64,000 bases of DNA from Cunninghamia lanceolata (taxonomy: Eukaryota; Streptophyta; Pinopsida; Cupressales; Cupressaceae): the NCBI GenBank assembly GCA_027924645.1, contig BSBN01000039.1, positions 22,542,001-22,606,000 of the forward strand. The letters are read 5' to 3'. Each line of letters opens with the position of its first letter. Positions within the stretch are counted from its first letter, which is position 1. The notes under the pieces are model-generated. The model did no database searches, was not told the origin of the DNA, and saw only the letters and a program-made list of their open reading frames with translations. The translations under genes were made by a program, and so were the position numbers. Below are positions 25,000 through 37,066 of the stretch, in pieces.

Positions 25000-26375
25000 T
25001 GTTGCAAGTATGGGCCTAACCAGTGTTGTCATTGATGTCAACATACTCTTGTTGCATTAATGATAAGGATTGGATGAATTATTTGGTGATGATATTGAGA
25101 AAATTAGTCATATCAGGAACAGAGAAGAACAGTGAAGATAGTAAGGTAAAGATCCAAGATAAGATGAAGATCAGAGGATATGGTTCAAAGGGTTTGTAGA
25201 TATGTGTCTTAAGATGATCCAATAAAGATTTCAGAGGTCCGCATGAAGATCTGAAGAAGTTATGATCACTTAAGTAAATTTGGTTCTAGCAGGTGTTCAG
25301 AGGTGACAGAGTGATATAGATATGTCCGGTGAGATCCGAAAATGCAATATCGTATTCTGTGGATTTTGTGGAGTGTTTAGGAAGTCTATTTGAAGTGACA
25401 ACTCAATTGGTTCATGGTCTGGAGGTCCGCAAGAATCTATTCCATTGTGAAAGTGATGACAAACTATGTTCTTGAGGTTCCAGATGAAGGAGAGAAGGAT
25501 TTCAGTAAGAAGATGTAGTGTGGATGTTCTTGGTGATTCAGGCAAGCTTGTGGAGGTCTTTGGATCATGTCTAGTTCGTGTTGGTGGTCCACATTGGAGT
25601 TTGAGCTTGCAATTTAAGAATTACTTCCGGATGATGGTGTTCTTCCTAAGTTTGGCTGACCTGATGAGTTACACATCCTGCGGATGATCTTGGAGATGTT
25701 ATGTGAAGATTGGCATGTTCCTAAGTGAAGATTGAAGTCTCAGACCTGTGTGGCTGACAGTGTGTTGATCTACGTGAAGTCTTTTTGTAATTAGTCATGA
25801 TGTATTTATGTATTTGCTCTATAATGTTTGCCGACTTAGATGATTATTCCTAAGTCGATGTTTTGTATAAATAAGGAATTGTAAAGCCATTTCAAAGGCA
25901 TCTTATGGAGATGAGAGTGTGGTAGAGAGAAGAAGAGCGAAAGGCAGAGTAGAATTATTGGGCTTAAATGGAACTAACTCAAGCATCATGAAGATGCTAT
26001 TCTTCAGTTCAAGTATGTAATACTTATTATTTTGTAGACAGTGTGTCTCCTGTAGGTAGTGGGCGTCTTATGAGCAGTGTGCTCGGGTAGTGAGCCCTAA
26101 TTGGCATGTGCCATTTTTTTCTTTCTATTCTTCTAATAGAGAATACAATCTTGGGTTAGTCACCCCGTGGTTTTTCCCTTAACCGGGTTTTCCACATCAA
26201 AATCTTGGTGTCTCATGTGTTGATGTGTTTCTACTCTTGATTTAATACATTGTATTTCCATGATTGATTTATTATTATGCTATTGAATTACAAAGTGGAT
26301 TTAAGTGTTTAATTGGAAGAAAGTTTTGGACAACTAATTCACCCCCCCTCTCAATTGTATGTCTTGAATCTAATA
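25000..26375 (+). mobile_element. Solo copia LTR nested in the copia pol gene
   Basis: 1,376 bp from TGTTGCAAG to CTAATA, flanked by GGAGT at 24995-24999 and 26376-26380. It is a related but clearly diverged version of the host element's own LTR. It splits the integrase-RT linker of the coding region and keeps the dyad and TATA layout at 25832-25874. Confidence 0.92.
25832..25874 (+). promoter_or_regulatory. Dyad and TATA box of the solo LTR
   Basis: CGACTTAG/CTAAGTCG around a 10-base spacer, then TATAAATAA at 25866. One position has changed in both arms relative to the host LTR, so pairing is kept. Confidence 0.7.
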
Positions 26376-28389
26376 GGAGTGATGAAGGAATATTCTTGGG
26401 TTATTCTACTCAAAGAAAAGCTTACCGGTGTTATAACAAGAGATTAAGAAAGATTGTAGAAAGTATAGATGTGAAGGTTGATGAAAGCATGGAAAATCCC
26501 TCAAGGTACTATGAGTATGAAGCAGATGATCAAAATGATATCTCAGACTAGGAAGAACAAGTCCAAACTCTAGTCCAAATTCAGATTGATCTGGAGAATC
26601 CAGAAATACAAGAAGAAGAGACAGGCTTGGATGGACTTGTCCAAGAATTAGAAGTGCAAGAGAATCCCAAAACTCCCAGGTATGTAAGACTGAATCATTC
26701 TGAAGATCAAATCATAGGAGATAGAAGAAAAGGTGTTCAAACAAGAAGAAATATTTCTCAAGACTCAGTGAAGTATTGTCTGATTTCAAAAGTTGAACCA
26801 AAAATAGTAAGTGAAGCATGTAATGATGAAAGTTGGGTTAAAGCAATGAAGGAGGAATTGATTTAGATTGAAAAGAATCACACTTGGGATCTTGTTCCTA
26901 GACCTAAGGACAAAAATGTGATCGTGACTAAGTGAGTCTTCAAGAATAAACTGAATGAAGATGATGAGGTAATAAGAAATAAAGCTAGATTAGTCTATAA
27001 GGGTTATTCTCAAGTAGAAAGAGTTGAATTTGAAGAGACTTTTGCTCCGGTGGTAAGGGTTGAAGCAGTCAGAATATTTCTTGCCTTTGCTACCCTCAAA
27101 GATTTCAAGGTATATCAGATGGATGTCAAATCTACTTTCCTAAATGGTGATTTGGAAGAAGTATAAATTGAGCAACCGGATGGATTTCAATTGTTTGATC
27201 ATGGAGATATGGTCTACAAATTGAAAAAGGCATTATATGGACTCAAACAAGACCCAAGAGCCTAGTATGAAAGATTGGACAAACATCTTCTGAAGATGGG
27301 CTTCAACAAAGGTACTGCTGACAGTAATCTATATTTTAAGATTGATCATGAAAATATCTTGATTGTTGAAGTATTTGTTGATGATATTATTTTTGGAGGG
27401 AAGGATAGTATGTGCAAAACTTTACAAATCAAATGAAAAGTGAACTTGAGATGTCTATGTTTGGGGAAATGAATTTCTTCTTGGGTCTGCAAATCACTCA
27501 AACATAGAAAGGAATCTTTATATCACAGACCGAATATGTGAAAGAATTGTTGAAGAAATTTGGGATGGAATATTCAAAGGCAATGAATACTCCCATGGCA
27601 ACTGGATGTAAGTTGAGTAAAGATGATGAATCTCTAAAGATGATCAGAAAAAGAACAGGTCAATGATTGGAGGATTGCTCTACCTTACTCAAACTAGACC
27701 TGACATTATGAATGTTGTTGGTCTTGCTGCCAGATTTCAAGTTGATCCTAGAGAATCTCATGTCATGGCAATCAAGAGAATTCTCAGATATTTGAAGGGA
27801 ACAGTTGAGTATAGATTGTGGTATCCTAAGGATCATGATTTCTCTCTTCATGCTTATACTGATGCTGATTGGGCAGGTGATGTGGATGACCGGAAGAGTA
27901 CCAGTGGTGGTGCATTCTTTTTAGGAAAAAGATTGGTTTCTTGGTTAAGCAAGAAACAAGAGGCAATATCTCTATCCACTGCAGAAGCATAATATATTGT
28001 AGCGGTAGGTAGTTGCACTCAAGTATTGTGGATGAAGCAAATGTTAAGAGACATTAGAGTGGAGTATGAAGAACCTATCACAATCTTCTGTGATAATTCA
28101 AGTGCAATAAACATATCAAAGAATCTGGTGTTGCATTCAAAGACAAAACATATATCCATCAAGTTCCACTTTTTGAGAGAGTAGGTGAACAAGAATGAAG
28201 TCATATTGGAGTTTGTACCCTCAAAGGATTAGATTGCAAACATTTTTACCAAACCTCTACCTAAGGACACTTTTGAGTACCTCAAGGAGAAATTAGGGGT
28301 TATTACCCCTCTGGTTTTGAATTAAGGTGCACTGATGTGCATCAGTCTGGTGGATCCCACAGTCATATGTTATGATCTGGATTGATGCT

Positions 28390-28666
28390 AGGAGGATGCT
28401 ACTCAGGGGGAGCAATCGGTATGATTCTGAAGTATGAGAAGTGGTTGCAAGTATGTACCATTTTCCATTGATGTCAAAGGGGGAGAGAAGACATGTGAAA
28501 AAAAAAGTGGTTACTGATCAAAGGGGGAGTAGTAAAAGAAGAGAAGACATGTGAATGGTTGCCGGTGATAGGGGGAGCTATGTCAGTCAGTGAAGAAAAG
28601 TTCTTGTCTTGATGGTTAAAATAGTTTTTCACATCATATATTGCCATCAATGACAAAGGGGGAGAT
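28390..28666 (+). promoter_or_regulatory. Polypurine tract and upstream look-alikes of the copia element
   Basis: AAAGGGGGAGAT at 28655-28666 directly abuts the 3' LTR and is the likely plus-strand primer. Similar G5 tracts occur near 28406, 28478, 28520 and 28571. Confidence 0.8.
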
Positions 28667-30050
28667 TGTTGCAATTATGGGCCTAATCGGTATCATCATT
28701 GATGTCAACATACTTCTATTGCATTGATGACAAGGTTTGGATGAGTTGTGTGCTGAGGATATTGAGAAAATTAGTCCTATTAGAAATAGAGAAAGAACAG
28801 TGAAGACAGTGAAGCTCTATGAAGTGAAGATCCCAGATAGATAAAGATCAGAGAATGCATATCAAAGGGTTTGTAGATATGTGCCTAAAGATGATCTAGT
28901 CAAGATTTGAAAGGTCCACATGAAAATGTTAAGGAGTTATGGTCATAAGAGTAATATCAGCTTTGGCAACTGTTCAGAGGTGACAAAGTGACACAAATAG
29001 GTCCAGTGAGATCCAGAAATATAATATCATGTTCTGCGAATCTAGTGGCATGTTTGGGAAGCTAATTTGAATTGACAACTTGATTGGTTCATAGTTTAGA
29101 GGTCCGCAAGCAATCCTTCTAAATGTGACAGTGATGACCGGCTGTGTTCTTGAGGTTCCAGATGAAGATGCAAATGATTACAGTAAGCAGAAGTGGTGTG
29201 GATGTTCTTGGTGATTCAAGCAAGCTTGTGGAGGTCTCTAGACTGTGTCCAGTTTGTGTTGGTGGTCCGCATTGAAGATTGAGCTCATAATTGAAGATTT
29301 ACCTTTGCGTGATGGTTTTCTTCCTAGTCTTGGCCGACCGGATGATTTGCAGATGTTGTGGATGATCTTAAAGATGTTTTGTGAAGCATGGTGTGTTCCT
29401 CGAAGAAGATTGAACTCCTAGATATGTGTGGCCAACAATGTAATAATGTGCATGAAAGTTTTGTAATAAGTCAAGTTGTATTTTTTGTAATTGCTCTATA
29501 ATAAAATAAGTGTATGTTGTGCCAACTTTGATGATCATTCCAAAGTTGATGTCATGTATAAATAAGGGTTGCAAAGTCATTCAAATAGGAGTTATGATGA
29601 GAAGGTGGTAGTGAAGAGGAGAGAGAAGTAGAGTAGAGGTGTTGGGCTTAAATGGAACTGATTCAAGCATAGTGAAGATGCTAATCTCCAGTTCAAGTAT
29701 GTAATACTTATATGCTTCTGTAGACAGTGTGTCTCTTGTAGGCAGTGGGCCTCTTACGAGTAGTGTGCTCGGGTAGTGAGCCCTAATTGGCAAGTGCAAT
29801 TTTATTCTTCTTATTCTTTTAACAGAGAATACAATCTTGGGTTAGTCACCCTGTGGTTTTTCCTTTAACCAGGTTTTCCACGTTAAAATCTTGATGTTAT
29901 ATGTGTTGAATATGTTTCTACTTTTGAATTATTGCATTGTGCTTCCATGATTGAATCTTTTGAAATATATGAAGGTTTAAGTAACAAGAAACAGAATTTT
30001 GGAGACAATTGATTCACCCCCCCTCTCAGTTGTCTATCCTTAAATCAATA
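28667..30050 (+). repeat. Copia 3' LTR
   Basis: 1,384 bp, partner of 21350-22731. Its dyad reads CAACTTTG/CAAAGTTG (29523-29548), followed by TATAAATAA at 29557. It ends TCAATA before the duplication GGAGA at 30051-30055. Confidence 0.93.
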
Positions 30051-30055
30051 GGAGA

Positions 30056-31220
30056 GGGGTCCATGTGTGTGCCAAAGCTGACTCAACCACCCTAGGCTAT
30101 TGAGTCATTTTTTTAGTGTATAAGCACCACATTAAATATGGGCTTGTAACTTAATTTTCCCAGAGGTCCTAGGGCACCTAATGCCCTAGTCCCTCCCATG
30201 TTTTTAGGGATGAAAATTAGGTCCACAAGCCAGCTTTTATAATGGTCAGGCCGACCCTAATGACAAATTTATTTTTGGCATGTGTTGTTAGCTCTTTAAT
30301 TTAAATTACTCATTTCTTAAGCCTTTTATAAAAACAAGTAACTTATTCATTTGAAACTAGATGTGACCTTGATCTTACATGAACAATATTATGCTCTCAA
30401 TACTATTGAATTATTGTAGGTTTCTAATTTATCAAGTGGAATTCAACTTTGATATTGGAAGGATTTGTATGAAGGCTAACAAGTGAGATCTTGAGTCTAT
30501 CTCATTTTTCCTAGGTTGAAGCACTTTTCATGATTGGTAAAAGCATTGGAACCACCAACTTGAGATTGGCTTGAGTACCCTCCCAAGGTATGATTCCTTG
30601 AGTGAAGCACCTTTTGTATCATTCTAGCCTATTTGCTTGAGTCATCTAGGGTTAAGGTTTGATATATTTAATTAGATCTTACATGTTACTACTCACACTT
30701 AGGGTTTTTGAGCACACACAACATCTTATTCTAATCTTGGCTATCCATACTAAGGAAAGCTCCTATATAGCCACAATAATATTTCCCTCTTTTGTGTGTG
30801 TCGGTTGAAGTAATAGGCTTTGAAAGACAAGATCCAAGAAGAAGGAAGGTTTTGCAGGTACAGGTTGGGAAAAGCTCTAAGTTTCTACAAAACCTTAATT
30901 AGGGTCTAGGACACCCAATGCCCTAGTACCTCTGACATTTTAGGCTTAGGTTCATGCTTTACTATCCTTTTATGCTTTTTGTTTCTATTTCCAATAGTCA
31001 TCTATAGGTCAATCTTGCTCATTTAGCATTTGATCTTTTGCCCTAGTTTGCTTGGTTGAATTTGGTTGACTTCTCATCTATATAACAAAGAAACAAAACC
31101 ACCTATAGTTTGTCTCTCCCTCAAGAGTAGAAGTGAAGCTTGGTTTGTGTCTCAATGTTAATGGAAGAGAGTTTGACCTAGTTTAACCTTTTAGGCTAGA
31201 TCTCTCTTTTCCATCAAACG
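30056..31220 (+). repeat. Right part of family G LTR, copy 2
   Basis: Continues the LTR interrupted at 21349 and matches 8149-9311 closely. A TGGTGAACCCGAC primer-like site follows at 31224. Confidence 0.75.
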
Positions 31221-31928
31221 TTTTGGTGAACCCGACTCTTCTTATGCTCTTGCATACTTCATCTAAAAATAATTTATTTGATGTCCTAGATATGATTAAA
31301 TTTAGTTCATTTATCATTTTTATACTTGCATATATCACATTTTGCATTTAATCCATCATAAGGGTAACAAAAACCTTGTATTTTCCTAGAAATATAGCTA
31401 GTCTTGAACCTAGGGTTTGTATATTAGTGAGTTGTTTGAACAAATATTTTAAGCATTGCTAAGTTGATTAAAGTGATTTCATTTTTTGTACCTTATAATC
31501 CTTTGTGTTTAGTTCATTCCTTGCATTTTGGCATTTGAAGTTGGAAAAACAAGCATTTGATTTAGATTTTAAAAAGATATACTTTTCACATTGTTTACAT
31601 TTCATAAGATTAGATCATTGTAACTCAATATAATTTTCTGATATAAAGCTTTAGATCTTTTTATAATAGAGTTTGATACAAATTCTTTACATGCACACCT
31701 TGCATCCATACATATATTGATTAGGGTTGTCAAAAATATCATTTTATGGTAATTTTAGCTTGAAAATTGAAAAATATTGCCTATGTTTTACTTGGTAATT
31801 GGATAAATTTTTCTATTCATAGCTTGGTATATTTCATTTTGTACAGCATAAAATCATAAATAAACTTCATTTCATTCCTTCTCCTTCAATTCATTTCTAT
31901 AAGGTTTGAAAAATTAGGGTATGCAAAT

Positions 31929-32645
31929 ATGTCAAACTTGTTTCTTCAAGATTTCAATGCATTTGATAAGTCATTAAGTAGTAATGATTTTAACATGTTA
32001 GATGAAGCCTTGGATGAATTCATCTGTACAGAATCATCCTCTAAGACTCCTAAACTATCTTTATTTCAAGGATTCATTAATACAATCTATGTTTCCGGTT
32101 CCCAACAAGAGCCTGAAAAACCCAAAATTATTGTGCATCTTTGTAATGATGCTCCTCAATCACAATCTATCACAATAGGTGGTTCGCCAAAAACACCTAG
32201 ACCTCCTAGTTATATCTTAAACTATGAGAAACAAATCACTAGAAAAAATCAACACAATCAAAATGTGTTGCAACAACCCATACATCATGAGGTTGCTCAC
32301 ACATATAATACTAGAAACAATAAACAAAAGAAACCAATCACATTTGTTCTAGCTTCTCTTCCACCTTCTCAACTTATTCTTCCTCAACTACCTCATCTTC
32401 CTCCTCATACTGGTAGATATTATGATCTTGTTGAAAAAATTTGTGCTAGTCCAACAAAGATCTCTTTATGGGAGTTGATACACACATCACCTACATACCA
32501 CAAAATGCTCCGAGAAGCTTTACAAAAGGTGATTGTTCCACCTATTGTTAATTCGAATGATGTAGTGGCCCTCTTAGATTGTATGCATGTGAGAAAAATA
32601 GATATCATTTTTCAACCACATGAATTACCTCCCATAGAAGTTTAA
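31929..32645 (+). CDS. Family G gag-like and pre-protease protein
   Basis: An open frame of 238 codons starting MSNLFLQDFNAFDKS. The first 120 residues are acidic and then Pro/Lys-rich, and match 10022-10382. The middle has TYNTRNNKQKKP. Residues about 165-238 (KISLWELIHTSP, IDIIFQPHELPP) correspond to the segment that precedes protease in Tat-type polyproteins. A normal gag capsid block and zinc knuckle are missing between these parts, so it looks internally deleted compared with typical gypsy gag. A single stop at 32643 separates it from the protease frame that follows. Confidence 0.65.
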   Translation: MSNLFLQDFNAFDKSLSSNDFNMLDEALDEFICTESSSKTPKLSLFQGFINTIYVSGSQQEPEKPKIIVHLCNDAPQSQSITIGGSPKTPRPPSYILNYEKQITRKNQHNQNVLQQPIHHEVAHTYNTRNNKQKKPITFVLASLPPSQLILPQLPHLPPHTGRYYDLVEKICASPTKISLWELIHTSPTYHKMLREALQKVIVPPIVNSNDVVALLDCMHVRKIDIIFQPHELPPIEV

Positions 32646-34126
32646 AACCAATATGATCCTATTATGATATTCATCATTATCAATAAAATTAGGGTTAGAC
32701 GTACCATAATTGATGGTGGATCAAGTCTTAATGTATGTGGCATAGACATGTTACATAAAATCAATGCTGATTCATCTCTCATTAAACTGGATAAATTCAA
32801 CATTTGTGGCTTTGATAACATTGGTAGACAATCATAGAGTACTATCACCTTACCTTTTAAGGCTAGACCTGTGACATTGCCTACACTCATCCATGTCATG
32901 CCCAATTCTCTTTCATACAATCTTCTTCTTGGTAGACCTTGGATTCATGCCATGAGGCAGTCTTGTCTACCCTTCATCAATCAATTAAGTTTGTACATGA
33001 CAATAAGCTCCAAACAATTGAAGATGGTCTGATTCTGAAAAGTTGTCTAGAAACTAAAGCTAAAAATAGACAATATTTTAAACCCTTTACTTTAGTCTCT
33101 CATCTTTCTAAAGTTAATTCTTCTCCCCCTCCTGCAAAGTTATTATAGAAGAATCTAATTCACCTTCGAATACACTTTTTGGTGATGATTTGGGTACATT
33201 AGAATTTACACCTACCTTTATAGGGGAGTATGAAGTCTCAGCGTCAAAGTCAAAAAGTTCTAAGGTTTCTTCAATTTCTACTGCTAAGACACCTAAGATT
33301 TCTTTGAAAAGTAATGATGAAAATACTTACTCTAATACTATAGCATATGAGACCTATGAGGTGTGTCCTTCCTCTTCAGAATAACATCTATTTATGGTCG
33401 TGGTTTTCAAATTCTCTCTCAATGTGGATACAACGGTAATGGTTGTGGTATAAAGGAACAAGGCATTAATGTCCCCTTAGAGGCTAATCCACATTACTCC
33501 TTGTTCACAGTTGGATACCATCCTTTACAACCTACCAAAGTCACTCATCATACTAATCTAAATGTAAACACAATTTCTTCATCTAGAAATCATATTTCAA
33601 CACTTGATTGGGTATATCTAGAGTTAATTGACACAAATTTTGATTATAGAAAGGTTCCTTTGGATAGTTTTTTTTCAATGGATGAATCTTTGGCTAAATT
33701 TCCAGGAGCTTATGATTATTTGCCTGATTACCATCATGATCGTGGATTTCTTTATTGTTTAAATGTAGAAACATACTTTGGGATAGAAACTTGTTTATCT
33801 AATGGTACTTCGGTATCTCACAAATCACCTATAGAATCCCTTCATCCTCCTGAGGTCCTAGACCATAGTACTCTCCTCAATGGAAAGACCGTTGATGTCT
33901 TGATGGATAAGGATAACCTTGAAAAAATTATCCCTATTGGAAATTGTCTAAATCTTGAAGAAATCAAGAACTTACTTCTCTTTTACATGAGTATCATGGT
34001 CTCTTTGCTTGGACATATTCTGACATGCCTGGCATTGAGACTAAGGTGGTAACACATAACATCATCATAGATCCTGATGCTAAACCTATAAAACAAAATA
34101 TTCACAAGATGAATCCTATTAAATAG
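32646..34126 (+). pseudogene. Family G protease, G-patch and start of RT (broken)
   Basis: Directly after the gag-like frame, the plus strand encodes TIIDGGSSLNVCGIDML (aspartic protease-like active site) and YNLLLGRPWIHAM near 32915-32950. Frames at 32939-33384 continue the linker. A G-patch-like stretch, YGRGFQILSQCGYNG with GIKEQGI, lies at about 33390-33465. The frame 33363-34052 continues to the RT approach (IPIGNCLNLEEIK). In a shifted frame it reaches FAWTYSDMPGIETKVV and the start of the RT palm up to about 34126, where an inverted LTR fragment cuts it off. Several stops and shifts mark it as inactive. Confidence 0.7.
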
Positions 34127-34463
34127 AAAAGAGAGAGTAGACCAAGAGATCAAACTAGGTTAAACCCTCTTCTATTGATATTAGGACATAAGACAAGCTT
34201 GGATTCTACCCAAGAAGGAGAGCCAAACTACATGGGCTTTGTCCCTTTGTTTTATAGAGGAGAATCAACCATATCCAACCAATCAAGCTAGGGCAAAGTA
34301 GAAACCCTACTTAAGCAAGATTAGAACATAACAGACAATCGTAAATAGATACAGACAATCTGAAAGCACAACAAAGACTAGAGAAGAGAGGAGAACTTAT
34401 ATCTCAACTTGGGAGCTCAAAGGACCAGGGTGCTTGGGAACCCTAGACCCTAATTATTGTTTT
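34127..34463 (-). repeat. Inverted LTR fragment of a family G relative
   Basis: The minus strand resembles the right half of the family G LTR, with GGTTTGACCTAGTTTAACC-type and CCTAGACCCTAATTA-type landmarks in the same order. It is clearly diverged and has small gaps. It truncates the RT frame of copy 2. Confidence 0.6.
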
Positions 34464-34679
34464 GTATAATGTCAAACCTCCTTTGTCTTTGCCTTTTTAT
34501 GTTCCTATTCCCTGTAACTTTATTTCTACAGATTCTTTTGGATTAGGCGTACACATACAAAAGAAGGAAAATGTTTGGGTGCTTCTTAGGAGCTTGCCTA
34601 AGTCAAGCTCAGTGAATGTTGTTTCCACCTCCACAATAGCAATGATGATAGATAAAGAGTTCAAATGCTAGGTCTCTCC
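34464..34679. other. Short unclassified stretch
   Basis: No supported coding. It lies between the inverted LTR fragment and the mobile-domain remnant. Confidence 0.3.
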
Positions 34680-36050
34680 TCCTTGACACCTACACCCTTC
34701 ACTCCTTGGTGTCGTCTCCCCCTTGATGCTACAAATGGCACTGGTGGATCCTCCTCACCCTCATCATCATCATCACCTCTAGCATGATCTCCACTACTAT
34801 CTCCCTCCCACTCCTCTAACTCATTACCTCAATCCACCCAAGATCTAGGATTGCCAGTGGATGATCTGCAGGAAAGACCAAATCAGAACATGTTGTCTCC
34901 CACCAAGCTATGTATGATGGGCTAACACCTACATTGTTAGCCTCAGAGATGGGATTGTCATCATCAGTAACATCATCTAGATCACTCAACACCACGTCAA
35001 TGATGGTAAGCCATGCTTGATCACAAGGTTGTACCCTACAATGTGACGACCACATAGAATGACCATGTGGCAGGAACTCCCTGCACTTGACTGAACTATC
35101 TTATCACTCTATCATCATAGAATAGCACTACGATGCAATCTTTGTGACATGATAAAAATTGATATCTCTACATCCTCGCTAGCTATCTAGTTTGTCCCAT
35201 CCACAACCTACATAACATGTATGGTCTCCACAAGAAGACCTCTAGCTACAGCTTGTGGAGTACTACTCTCCAATATAACAAATCACCCCATCTCCATGGT
35301 CTCCTTAGCTTGTAGGTGTGTACTAATGGATATGTCCTGACAGGCTCTATTAGATATCCCACTAGCCACATGCATTTCATGCACTCAAATGTCCACAGCT
35401 ATAGGAGAGTGCATATCATCAAGCTATGTGCCTCATAGTGCACATAGCAACCCAAATCATAATACAAGTGAGCTAACATACTCTTTCCCTAGGAGTATAC
35501 CATCCTCTACTCCTCCATCACTATAATCGTATGGACAAGGCCTCCATGAAGGTGAGTTCATCTCACATCTGGTGTGACAACTAGTGCGATGGTAATGATC
35601 ATGATGTGATGAATGATCAATGTAACAACTACACCCTACTCCAACAATCTAATATCAATGTGTCATCTATCACTTGATGACATGGTGCAACCAAGATAGT
35701 ACATTTGGCTCGCTTGTGTGTAGTCCTTGGACCTCTCCTCGATGACTCTAACTGTCTCACCTTGCATGGGTAATCATAGTATCAAGTACACATCCTCTAA
35801 TGTAATAGTCATCTCCCCTATTAGATGATGAAAGGTGGAAATATCAGAGTTCCACTGCTCCATAAGTACCATCAACATGATGCAATGATATGTCATCATG
35901 GGCATATACACACACCATAATCCAACATCTCGCAGATGCCCCATCTCTGCATCAGTAAGTGTACCTAAGCAGCTATGCAAAAATGCAAATAAATGGCTAC
36001 CAACATCCTCTCACATCTTTGGGGGTACTTGAATTATGATAAACAAAGTA
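34680..36050 (-). pseudogene. Plant mobile domain (PMD)-like remnant
   Basis: Read leftwards, a frame at 35980-35774 gives TFHHLIGEMTITLEDVYLIL, the hallmark N-terminal part of plant mobile domain proteins. At about 35520-35330 the frame gives MLAHLYYDLGCYV and, after a stop, LWTFECM and GYLIEPV, matching the later conserved block (normally ..WG..LAHLY...LLLQLW). A frame at 35055-34816 continues with AWWETTCSDL. Many stops show it is dead. Such domains occur in host genes and as extra, often antisense, frames in Tat-type gypsy elements. Its antisense position just upstream of a plus-strand 3' LTR at 37067 fits the latter (inference). Confidence 0.6.
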
Positions 36051-37050
36051 TACATCAAAATTAAATCCAAAAAGCTTCAAAAATAATCAAAAAAATCAAA
36101 AGTAGCCTTGATCCTGGACTAGGGTACCTTGAAAGGAGAGGGGCGCTCAGGAAGGACCTTGGCTCTTAGAAAGGTCTGGGGTACCCCATGGGGGTCAGTG
36201 GTACCCTAGGATGACAACAAAATGTCCCCAGAGCCCATTCTAGCTTTAAAAATAAAAAAAATGCATTAAAAAAATAGAATAAATTAATATTAAAAGTTGG
36301 ATAGAAGCCTACCTCATGCTCGTCTAGTCCTTGTGCTACTCAGCTCTATAGTACATCTAGCCTTGGTGGTTGATATGGCCATCAGCTTGGCATGATCTCT
36401 CTCCTCACTCAGTCTTCTAAAAAGCTAAAAATGACACAAAAATAGTAAAAAGTAAGAACTTTTACTACTTATAATAAAAAGATAAGAACACATGATTACT
36501 ATCTAGGGTCAAAGACCACATCTCGCTGACCTCTCATCATCTAAACGTCGATAACTTAGGCTAGTGAACTCATATTTGAGTGACATTCATTGCATTGAAA
36601 TCCTAGTTCCGCCATCTCTAAAATCATATGTTTTGCATCTTGATGTTAGTCAGTAAAATGATCCTACCAAATCATATTCATCAACTTTTCTCTGGAAAGT
36701 TGAAGTGGAAAGATCGCCACCCTATTTCTACATCCTAAAGAAGCAAGAAGAAATAGGGGGCATATATCCACCCACGAATTTCACTTTGATCATGTCTCAC
36801 CACCTTTCCCCTTTAGACTTTTGAACTAAAACATACATTTGTTGGTTGCAGGGTGATTTTATCTCGCTAACGATTCTTGTTGCAGGATCCAATTTACTGA
36901 CTTTATAGCTTGCAAGATCACAGACTGGGGGCTTCACCCTCTTCCTTGGTGATGATCTACATCCTCTATAGTATCCTTTTTGATATTCTTTTACAATGTT
37001 TTACTTTACTGTCCTTTAGCTTGCATATACACGTAGTGTCACATGACCGC
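36051..37050. other. Non-coding 3' internal region of a gypsy element
   Basis: No coding frame. It leads into a polypurine tract at 37051-37066 and an LTR, so it is probably the 3' untranslated part of the element that carries the PMD remnant. Confidence 0.4.
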
Positions 37051-37066
37051 TGAAGTGGGGGCTAAA
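37051..37066 (+). promoter_or_regulatory. Polypurine tract before a 3' LTR
   Basis: TGAAGTGGGGGCTAAA directly precedes TGTTATGTC, the apparent LTR start at 37067. Confidence 0.6.

Larger units (their letters stand above)
22789..28325 (+). pseudogene. Ty1/copia gag-pol polyprotein (broken, with nested LTR)
   Basis: The polyprotein would encode the particle, protease, integrase and RT-RNase H. Visible parts in order: gag start (NPRFDGMNYTLWK) with an early stop; a long gag frame 23064-24089; a zinc knuckle near 23600 with CFNC...C, whose histidine is replaced by Tyr; and protease with WVIDSGCSHHM near 23880. Integrase has HTDLCG and SDRGGEF, but the third acidic residue is Asp in NGVVDRKN, where Glu is usual. 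RT follows with FVDDIIFGG near 27375, then RNase H with YTDADWAGD near 27855, ending ITPLVLN. The frame is interrupted at 25000-26375 by a solo LTR between DARS and DEGIFLGYST. Numerous further stops are present. Confidence 0.93.
21350..30050 (+). mobile_element. Complete but inactive Ty1/copia retrotransposon
   Basis: 8,701 bp with two LTRs (1,382 and 1,384 bp), a Met primer site at 22734, one gag-pol region, a polypurine tract at 28651-28666 and the target duplication GGAGA. The internal order zinc knuckle, protease, integrase, RT, RNase H is the copia order. A 1,376-bp related solo LTR sits inside the pol gene. LTR identity in the first 260 bp is about 95% by eye. Many stops show that it is no longer autonomous. 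Confidence 0.95.
21097..34126 (+). mobile_element. Family G gypsy element, copy 2, interrupted by a copia element
   Basis: The LTR is split: 21097-21349 and 30056-31220 join to match copy 1 at 7895-9311. A primer-like site lies at 31224 and a leader at 31241-31928. The gag-like frame is at 31929-32645, protease and G-patch at 32646-33500, and the first part of RT ends at about 34126. There the coding stops at the edge of an inverted LTR fragment. No 3' LTR belonging clearly to this copy is seen. Its disruption by the copia element is certain from the 5-bp duplication GGAGA. Confidence 0.75.
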
